Positions 55,933-64,000 of a DNA stretch of 64,000 bases are shown here, in pieces (positions within the stretch are counted from its first letter, which is position 1; each line of letters starts with the position of its first letter). The stretch spans positions 211,929,848-211,993,847 of the forward strand of contig JAKGHH010000001.1 of NCBI GenBank assembly GCA_022828595.1, given 5' to 3'. A program made the position numbers and the translations under genes. Origin of the DNA: Nelumbo lutea. Taxonomy: Eukaryota; Streptophyta; Magnoliopsida; Proteales; Nelumbonaceae. Below the pieces are notes generated by a model. That model saw nothing but the letters and a program-made list of their open reading frames with translations. It did not search any database and was not told the origin of the DNA.

Positions 55933-56350
55933 AAAAATTCGAGCAGGGACGAATACTTGATGCCGCAGAACTTCAGACATTCTTTATCGAAAAATTGGAG
56001 ATTCAAGAGGCAAAAATTTCTAGAGCCAAGATTGAGTTTATAGAGAACATTTACAATAACGAAAGGGGATGTTGAGCCAACTGTACCAGTACTCAATGGC
56101 TGTCTTGCACTCACCAGATATTGCAGATTCTTGCTTTTCGGATTTGAGGAAGAAGAAGAAGAAATGGGTTATGGGAATCAAAATATATATGTATATATTT
56201 TATATTGTTATATAAAGGGTAAAATGATAATTTATTAACAACCGTTAATCCGTACATAAAGTTGGTGACATGGTGAATTTTAGACGTTTTGAAAAGTTAT
56301 GGTGGGATTTAAAAGATATACTGATGAGTTTTGAACAAATTTTCTAAAAC

Positions 56351-57210
56351 TTGAAACCCCGCCTAGTCAGTCAAATCTTCTCTCTCCCCTTTCTTTGCCA
56401 AAGCCCCGCTCTCTTCTTTCTGTATCTTGTTCTCCCTACCTCCCCCATTCAAACTCTCCACCAACGATTTCTCTCTCTCTCCATCGTACTGATTCCACAA
56501 CCCATTTTTTGCAGAAACTCTCCATCGGTATTGCTTAACATTTAAGAATAGGTTTAAGAAAACCCTAAACCAGTATAATTGTACCATATTGAAACTCAGA
56601 TTGGGAGCCACCTGATCCTTTTCGACCATCTTTTCATTTTTCTCAAACAAGTGTATCACCTCAGGCAGCTTATTTTGGTCAAGGTAGTGCTTCCTAGAGT
56701 ATAGCAGATCAGCTCACCAATGGTGATCTCAGTTTGATTACCAGAATATAATACTGATGTATTAGAAAAGAAAATATAGGAGCTTTTGTTGCCGATGAGC
56801 ATATTGAACTTGGATTTACAGGAGGCAACGGAGTAGACTACAAAATGAAAAAAAAAAATTAAATGCATTAGTTTAATTTGTTTTTCAGGAGTTCTATTGC
56901 CATATACCACTCTGTATTTTGCTTAAGTGATGGTTGTTTTGTCATTTTTTGGGCTTAAAATAAGTAAAACATGAAAAACATGAATTCTTATTTGATGTTT
57001 TAATGTGTTCACTGATACAGGGATGAATACTCAACAATCTACATCTGATCATACATCTTATAAAATGGGTTGTGGAATCAGTCCGGTGGAGAGAGAGAGA
57101 GATTGCTAGTGGAGAGTTTGATCATAGGAGGCAAGGAGAGGGAGGCTTAAATCTTTTTGGTAAAGAAAGAGGAGAGAGAAGATTTGATTGACTAGGCGGG
57201 GGTTTCAAAA
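56351..57210. mobile_element. Foldback or Mutator-like element with inverted arms of about 150 bp
   Basis: The arm 56351-56504 (CCCCGCCTAGTCAGTCAAAT ... CTGATTCCACAACCCA) is the inverse of 57066-57210 (TGGGTTGTGGAATCAG ... ATTTGATTGACTAGGCGGGG). CT/GA-rich stretches pair as well. The core of about 560 bp is AT-rich and non-coding. The outer limits may extend somewhat beyond the arms. Confidence 0.7.
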
Positions 57211-60050
57211 TTTTAAAAATTATAAAAATTAACTTAGGGCAAAAAACTAACATCAAGTGTGAGGAAAGCACCACTCCGTTACCTGTGGCTTTAATTCCTT
57301 GGTGGTTGCAGAGTTTTTTTTTCTGAAGTCATGTTGCAGACGATATGAATTCTTACACTATAGGTAGGACATTTTATGTCAAGACCAAGCTTTAGGCTTT
57401 GTATAAGGGCCAGGCTCAGATTCAAGATCTAGGCTTGATGATTAGGTCAGGCTTGAGCTTGGGCTTACATATTCTCTTAAGAAAGAGGCAAAGCCTAGCC
57501 CGACCCATGAGTAGGGTCTATTTATAACTAAGTTGCACTCTTATCTTATATAAAATTGTTTTTTTTTGCCTCATTTATATTAACTGGCAGTGCAAATTTT
57601 GCATCCCAAATTTAATGCAAAATTTTCACCACTTTCCTCCTACCTCAATTCTCTCATATAAAGTGGCTTGTATCACTTCTAAATAGACAATCCTCAATTG
57701 TCAATTCTATTTCCTATAAAATTAAGACCACCTTATTTTACTTTGGTTGTGCTTGGTAAGAGTGCAAATGCAAAATGGTTCATGAAAATTCAAAAATGTA
57801 GTTTGGTTGTGTATTGATAAATTAAACTTTGTATTCCAGAACCTACCATTTTTACAATGACAACTTTGAGTGCAAAAATTTGCTTCCATTTGTTGGAAAC
57901 AAAATCTGCTCTCATTTAAAACATATCAAAATCAAACAAATTTATAGTCATTTTTAGTACAAAAGTATATTTTTACCAAATGCCTACAAAATTGAGCCAG
58001 AGTGCAAGTTCAGTTCAATTCACTGCAAATCTTGACCATGTGCAAAATTTGTACCCAATTTAGTTTGCTTTCATTTATTTGTAATTATGATTTTGTATTT
58101 CTACCTGATACAAAATTTATACTTTTGTCTCTTTTGTAGTCACTAACAATGCAAATTTTGCATCACCTTCCTCCTACCTCAATTCTTGTTCGTATAAAGT
58201 GAAAACCACATCATCTTGCATCTATCTTGCTCCTACAAAGATAACCCCTGCCTCCATTCACTTTCATTTAAAATGGAGGTAACTTCATTTTATTTCTTAT
58301 TTTGTTTTTCACAAACAAATACGACCACATGAAATCTATTCTCACAAGCAAATAACACAAAGGCCTTGTTTGTGTCTTGGTAAGTCATTTACCAGTATTT
58401 TTTTTATCCCTCAAGAAAAATTGTACAATGACCATTTTATATAAAATAGTGACATTATTGAAAGGGAATAATACTGTCCCATTTATTAGCAACTTCCCAC
58501 GTAGATGAGTAACTGAATCATTCTATTCCAACTGACCTATTTGGAACATAGATTTATTTCTTTTTTATGAAATCCACCAACTTACCTTTCCTCCAAAAGG
58601 AACAAGGCCAAAGTTTAAATATGAAGAAAAAAGTAAATCGGATCTTACATACGACTTTACACCAGTGAATTTCATGGTACCGCAAACAAATTAAGCCAAC
58701 TGTTCAATTGGCATAAAATGCAAATATCGACCCCGCGGATCCAGTCCAAATCATTGAATCCAGCTAACCAGCCACTAACTCGATCTAATAAATAATGAAC
58801 AGTTGAAAGAGATACAAAGTTGGTGTTGGCAGGAAACATTGCACCGTTTTTTCATATAAACATTGCTGAGCATGTGGAGTTGTCACATACACGTTTTATG
58901 AGAAAATTCAACATTTTCAACATTGATTTATATTACACAATATCTACGATAATGTCACATCATTGCACTGTTGATAATAATGTATTTTTCAATTTCTAAA
59001 ATGTCCAGTTAAAAAAAAAAAAAAAAAAAAACATTACCAGTTAAAACACCATTTCTTTTATGTAGCACCTAATTGGCACTGTTTTCTCATAAAGCGGCAT
59101 GAATGTCAAGCACCCACAAAATAAAATCGGCCACATCATAGTTGATAGACAAACGCAAAACTAAAGACAGAAAACCGTACAAATTTTGCTCAGTTGGAAT
59201 TGATGACCATGTGCACGGCCAGTTATTAATCTAAACTCCTCCCTGTGCTCCCCTTGGAAAAAAGATTTAATTCGTGGGCGCACCATGTATAGAGGTAATC
59301 TGTAAGACTGTAACAAAGATGCAGACTGGACCGGGTTAGGTAGGGTTGATCTCAATCTCAATCCAAATGGAGTTATTGAATCCTCATCCTGATGATTTCG
59401 GGTTGGTTACGAATTGAGTGGGCCTGATTTTTTTTTTTTTTTTTTTTTTCACTTATAACATGCCTTACAATTTCGGTGCAGTTAGTTTAATTTTTGAAAA
59501 TTTTGATTTTGATTTTCAAAATTAGAAATTCAGTTATTTCGATTTTTCATTATTACAGTTTCGGTTCAATTTTTACTTTATGTTTCTGTTTATTTGGTTG
59601 AGTTTTTAATTGATTTCGATTTTTCATTATTTTAGTTTCACTTTTGTTTTTCCTTTATAATTTCTGTTTATTTGATTCAATTATTAACGAATATACTGAA
59701 TATTCGATTCACCCCTAATTATTACTTGCCATATGGCATATGTTTTCTGAGTTCAATTATGATATAGAAAAGATATGATATTTAAAAAGCATCCAACCAA
59801 TCAACTGGAATCACAAACTTGGTAGCGAATCAAGTGTTGGGTTTAGGGTAGAGTTAGGCTTATTTAAGAAATTCCGAAGCTGACCCGATAAAAATGGGCC
59901 AATTGGGATTAGGTCAGTCCATCGAGCTATCCATCCTATGAGTAGGTCTAATTACAAATAAATAGATGCAAAGCAGTTTGTAACAGGTTCAAATTTGGTG
60001 CTGTATTTGTGGGATTCGATTTTGCATTAATGCTAGAACAAACCAGCTAA
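57211..60050. other. Intergenic, no gene recognised
   Basis: AT-rich sequence with poly(A) (about 59011-59031) and poly(T) (about 59430-59449) runs. Related words such as TGCAAATTTTGCATC recur at 57580 and 58150, suggesting an unrecognised repeat. Confidence 0.4.
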
Positions 60051-60057
60051 AACAGCG

Positions 60058-60210
60058 ATGGGATCTGTTCCTCACAAATGGGGCGCCTCACAGACACATC
60101 CACCGTGTATTAAAAACATATCCTGTGAATTATAATTAATAAATAGGAGAAATGTGCGTGAGAGGCGCATGTGAGGCGCCAGGGGGTAAGGAGCAGATCC
60201 GGACTCCCAG
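60058..60210. mobile_element. Small inverted-repeat element (about 150 bp)
   Basis: GGATCTGTTCCTCAC ... GGCGCCTCACAGACACAT pairs with ATGTGCGTGAGAGGCGCATG ... AAGGAGCAGATCC. The termini are approximate. Confidence 0.5.
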
Positions 60211-60600
60211 GCGCATGTGCTGCTGCAATTTGACCACTACAATTACAATCGGACTCCCGAACCGACCACTTTTGGGATCAATGCAGGTCAAAGTGGTCAA
60301 CAGTCCGGTCCGGTCTAAACACTGACAGGTGGTTTTCCACTTGTTACTTTTCAATCAGAAGTAGAAAAGAAACAAGGACTCACGCAACACTGATGAGATC
60401 GATCTACTCATCCTTGATTTCATATTTCTCTCCCACCTAATTGATCTACTTTCAAAATCATAGCCGTTAGATTGAAGATGAGTAGTCAAAGTCAATCTAA
60501 CGAGCGAGGTAAATTAAGTCCTTTTCGATAACAAGAGCCGCAGACGTCTCTGGTCCCTATTTTAATATTTTCCAGTGAAGGGTAGTTTCGCAATTGTTAG
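60211..60600. other. Presumed promoter region of the gene starting near 60748
   Basis: No coding signal is seen. The candidate first exon lies downstream, but no core promoter motif stands out. Confidence 0.3.
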
Positions 60601-60624
60601 TATCTATGGCTCAAGACAAATCGC

Positions 60625-60650
60625 TCTCTCTCTCTCTCTCTCTCTCTCTG
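60625..60650 (+). repeat. (CT)n microsatellite in a probable 5' leader
   Basis: About 13 CT units precede a CT-rich leader. Such repeats are common in plant 5' UTRs. Confidence 0.85.
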
Positions 60651-60747
60651 ATAAAAGCCTCGCCTTTGGTTAGTTTTAAGCGAGTCCTCTCCCGTCGTCG
60701 GCTTCGACAAAATTTCCTCGGTTTCATGACTCTTTTCTGCCATCGCC

Positions 60748-60772
60748 ATGGAATCTAGGCCACAGCAAGGAG
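60748..60772 (+). CDS. Candidate first coding exon (MESRPQQG) of a gene running off the right edge
   Basis: The start codon has a strong context (GCCATGG) after a CT-rich leader. It opens MESRPQQG and meets a good donor, GAG|GTGAGG, after 25 bp. Sequence after this is T-rich and intron-like. No further exon can be assigned with confidence; a possible one is 63474-63564 (GSCFGYLVQLYTREANN) before GTGAGG. The product is unknown. Confidence 0.4.
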
Positions 60773-61730
60773 GTGAGGCAGCTTCTTTCCTTTCTTCTTT
60801 TGTTTCTTCACTTAATTATATTTTATTCGAATTTCTTCTGCAACGCCATTAGATTCATCTGTCGGTGTTATCCGGTTTCGTGTTTTTCGTTTCTCTTTTG
60901 GTAGACTGTATTGATATTTTTTCTGTATGCGTTCTGGGGATTATTTTTTTAGCGTTTGGATACGAAGTTGCGAGAATCTTGAGGTTTTTTGGGTTCGGAT
61001 TGACCTGGGGACAAGAATATAGGATTTTTGATTGATTGGTGCTATTGAAATCTTCTAAAAATGGTGTGAGGTTGTGATTTTTGATCTTCAGATGGGAGTT
61101 AATAAATGGATAAAAGCGAGCTCTCTGTGAAGTTTGTTTGTGTTTAGATGGGATAATATATTTCAAGGCTTGGCTAATTTAATTTACTTTGATTGATAAA
61201 AGAAAATACTTTGATTGATTTAATGTATTCTTATTTGTCGTGCTATATGTTGCTTTTTGTTGATTATGTCAGAATTCAATATTTCCTCTGATCCAGAAAT
61301 AATCCGTCTGGGGTTTTTGAGGTGCAATTTTTAGTAATATCATGTTTTTGACGCCTGAATAGTCTTGGGGTGAAAGTTTAGGAAGTTTAAGTTTTTCTAG
61401 TTTGTTTTCCTCGAATCTTTTCTGTGATTTTGAAAATTGTTGATACTTAATCCATTTAAATCTGCGTTGTGATAAATCATTCTTTTTATTAAGTTATTGG
61501 GTTCTTCTTGCTAGAAATTATTTTGAATGTGTTACCATGGTAAGCTTTTGTGATGGATTTTGGTCTTGGGAGGGATAGAAATGGAGGTTGAGTTTGTTTT
61601 TATTTTGTGCAATGGCTGGCTGGTCTCATTGAATCAACTCATAGAGTTGCATTGCATGGTTTGATAAATGAGTTCCCACATCCAATTAATAAGATGCTAA
61701 GTTCTCATTGAAAGATCATTATCCAATGTT
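60773..61730. other. T-rich intron-like sequence
   Basis: The stretch is rich in T with no homology and is consistent with a first intron of the gene starting at 60748. Confidence 0.4.
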
Positions 61731-61732
61731 AG

Positions 61733-61866
61733 TCCCAGCCATATGCGGTTTTGGGAGGGGTAGGTACGGTCTTAACCTTTGGCATTTTTTTGCACAAAGT
61801 GACTACCCTCAGAGTCAGTCCTGCATTGTCACATTTGCCAGTCCGAGCTTTTACCATTAGACCAAG
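61733..61866 (-). mobile_element. tRNA-derived SINE
   Basis: On the minus strand the head reads CTTGGTCTAATGGTAAAAGC, with an A-box-like TGGTCTAATGG. A decayed B box follows (AGGACTGACTC). The body then reads GCAAAAAAATGCCAAAGGTT and ends CCGCATATGGCT. I recall this CATATG...GCATTTTTGCACA body as a common plant SINE type. Confidence 0.6.
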
Positions 61867-62206
61867 TAATGTCGTAGGGGACACTAAAAGTTTTGCATGG
61901 GAAATGCACAGGGGTGAAGCCTACCAGTTGGACTTTGGACAGTGCAATTTAGTATGGTTAAGTTTTAATTGGAGCTTCTGATGATCAGGTTTAAGGAAAT
62001 TGATTTACCCTCATTTTTGTAGTCAAATTTGTTAAGTTGGTGACTTTGTGTTCAATTGTTCTCAAAATGAGCATCTGGTTAGTGTCCTCAATTCATATAG
62101 ATGCTTTTAAAATTTTACATTATACAAAGCACTTTTTTGAATTATACCAACAAAAAATGTGCTTTATTAAATTATCACTTGCCAGGTTGATCTCCTTTCT
62201 TGAATG

Positions 62207-62409
62207 TAGGGCTGTCAATGGACTAGATATTGGTCCAATGTGATCCAGTCAAGTATGAGTCCATTACAGATGGACCAGGCCGAATCCAATCCGATGAATA
62301 CTTTGGACCTTTCTGGACTGGTCCAATTCAATGTCTGGACTGTCCAAACTGTTCAATTGGTTTTAATTTAGATTGGGTCCAACCCAAACTTGGTCCATTG
62401 ACACCCCTA
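62207..62409. mobile_element. hAT-type MITE (203 bp)
   Basis: The ends TAGGGCTGTCAATGGAC and (reverse complement) TAGGGGTGTCAATGGAC differ at one position. The flanks CTTGAATG and CTCAAATG match at 6 of 8 positions. Confidence 0.8.
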
Positions 62410-62719
62410 CTCAAATGCCTTCAATATGAGCTGACTTAGTTACCTAGGTATTAATATTGGTGTTTTGGCTATGGGTTGGCTTTACAATTAGAAGCTTGGG
62501 GATGATATATAATTCCTCTCTTTAAAGAGAGCAATTGGGTTCTCAATTTGACTGAGATTTATGTTCTGGATTTATACTTTCTTAATTGTTTTTTTTGGGT
62601 TTGATTGCATGAAGAAAAGAAAACTCCCTTCTTTAGGGGGAGGGTGGGATTTCTTCTTTGGGTTGTTCTCAATCCTCTTTCAATGTGTGTTTTTTGGAAC
62701 ACTTTGTTCGGGGGAGGAT

Positions 62720-63409
62720 AGAGGTGTAAATCGGGCCGTGCCGCCCGTGGCCCGACATGAATTTGGACCGGCCCGACACGACAGTCTATGGGCCGTGCCA
62801 GGCCCGACACAATCGTGTGGGCTGTACTGGGCCTGGGGTTTTAGGTCCTCTTGGGCCGACACGGCACGACCGAGCGGGCCGTGCCGCCTGTGGCCCGCAT
62901 GCTGGCACGACCCAACACGACCCATATATATTATTTATATATATAATATGTATATATTTTATATATTTATATATATAATATGTTATATACTATATTATAT
63001 ATATAATAATATATAGTATATAATATATTAACAAAATACAATTGTTTTCAATTTTATTATACTAATTTATTTAATTATTGTATATATAAGCAATTATACA
63101 CATCAAAATTCATATAAAATTAAAATTTTAAGTTTTTTTTTTCAATTATTTTAAATAAATAGCTTTGGTTGGGTCCATGGCCTGGCCTGGCCCAAGGCTT
63201 GGCCCACGGACCAGAACGGCCCGCGGCACAGCACGAGCCTGCACTGGCTTGGGCCATGGGCCGTGCCAGGCCGACCCCCCCAAGTTATCCTAGGGGAGGG
63301 CGGCACAGCTTGGGACGGCCCTAGGGCCGGTGTGGCATGGCCTGCACTTTGCGTGGGCCACTCGTGGGCCGTGTCATGCCGGCCCGGCACGACCCGTTTT
63401 ACACCTCTC
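62720..63409. mobile_element. TIR MITE (690 bp), GGCCCG-rich, with 9-bp flanking repeat
   Basis: The ends AGAGGTGTAAATCGGGCCGT and (reverse complement) AGAGGTGTAAAACGGGTCGT match at 18 of 20 positions, ignoring one terminal base. GGGGAGGAT lies directly outside both ends (62711-62719 and 63410-63418). GC-rich arms full of GGCCCG/CGGGCC words enclose a pure AT core (62924-63160). It has no coding capacity; open frames through it are chance. Confidence 0.82.
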
Positions 63410-63559
63410 GGGGAGGATCTAGCATCTTAAAAAGTAATATTTGGTAAAAATTGTGAAATAAATTTGATATTAGTAGTTCAGTTTTTCATGTATGGCTCTT
63501 GCTTTGGATACCTTGTTCAATTGTATACTAGGGAAGCAAATAATCTAGCTTATGATCTT

Positions 63560-63910
63560 GTCAAGGTGAGGGTTGGAGGAAAAATTAGATTCATTGTATT
63601 GTATGGAGCAGAGTCTTGTGCAGTCAAGAAATGGAACATCCAAAAGATGAGGGCAGAAGAAATGAAAATGTTGAGATGGATGAGTGGGAAACTAGGAAGG
63701 ATAGGATTAAAAATGAATTCACCTGAAGGAACCTAGGAGTAGCTCCGATAGGTGACAAATTCAGGGAAAGTATACTAAGATGGTTTGGTCACATAAGGAA
63801 AGAATACCATCTACAGCACATTGAGAAGAAATAACGTCTTACAACTTACAAGTTGAAGGGTGTAGAAGAGCTAGGGGCAGACCAAAAATGGCATGAAGTA
63901 GGTGTTGAGA
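63560..63910 (+). mobile_element. LINE reverse-transcriptase C-terminal remnant
   Basis: The plus strand reads FIVLYGAESCAVKKWNIQKM and EEMKMLRWMSGK, then after frame loss GVAPIGDKFRES and LRWFGHIRKEY. This is the conserved end of a plant LINE RT of the type with LYGAECW and MLRWMCG motifs, distinct from the L1-type pieces elsewhere in the window. Confidence 0.85.
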
Positions 63911-64000
63911 CAAAGCTTAGTTCAGTGAATTTGAGTTTGATATGTAGGTGTTGATTGATTAAATGGAGGAATATTTTAGGATAGTACTATGTAAAAACTT

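Noticed and set aside
62561..63016. Open frames of 80-150 codons in the 62.6-63.4 kb region
   Set aside because: They are products of the GGCCCG-rich arms of a MITE and have no protein-like pattern.
1..64000. CRISPR array, rRNA, or clustered immune or biosynthetic operon
   Set aside because: No regularly spaced repeats, rRNA segments or operon-like gene spacing were found. Tandem repeats here have two or three copies only.

Overview
This is nuclear DNA from a flowering plant, most likely a woody eudicot; a magnoliid cannot be excluded. The reasons are a TIR-type NLR resistance gene (a class missing from grasses), spliced genes with canonical GT/AG introns, Ty1/copia retrotransposons primed by initiator-Met tRNA, L1-type LINE debris, and many small TIR elements (hAT, Harbinger and Mutator types). 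I saw no bacterial, organellar or viral genes and no CRISPR array. I did not find a previously undescribed system. The unusual points concern gene architecture and transposon decay.

Layout. 1-4304: a decayed Ty1/copia element whose 5' LTR is cut by the window edge. 4997-8627: the NB-ARC, LRR and C-terminal exons of a TIR-NBS-LRR gene; its TIR exon is not in the window, and the copia element sits where intron 1 would be. 9306-10728: a broken PORR-domain (WTF1-like) pseudogene. 11.2-12.5 kb: probable LINE debris. 12867-18980: an old hAT-like element split by a young copia element (13210-18614, target duplication AAACA). 19.3-23.3 kb: small TIR elements, tandem duplications and AT-rich DNA.

24605-48111: a NIN-like (NLP8/9-type) nitrate-response transcription factor gene, assembled here from five exons spread over 23.5 kb. 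Its introns of 8.7, 6.8 and 5.0 kb are filled with LINE fragments, two Harbinger-like elements of about 1.3 kb, hAT MITEs and tandem duplications. The RWP-RK domain is split across a 5-kb intron. The predicted protein is about 981 residues and shows no frame disruption.

48.1-53.7 kb is intergenic, with a Mutator-like hairpin element and tandem repeats. 53893-54189 is a small intronless EF-hand protein gene with a TATA box. 54.2-60.6 kb is intergenic with several inverted-repeat elements. Near 60748 there is a candidate first exon of a gene running off the right edge, followed by a SINE, two hAT/Mutator-type MITEs and the C-terminal end of a LINE. The genes do not form a pathway: immunity, organelle RNA splicing (dead copy), nitrate signalling and calcium binding happen to be neighbours.
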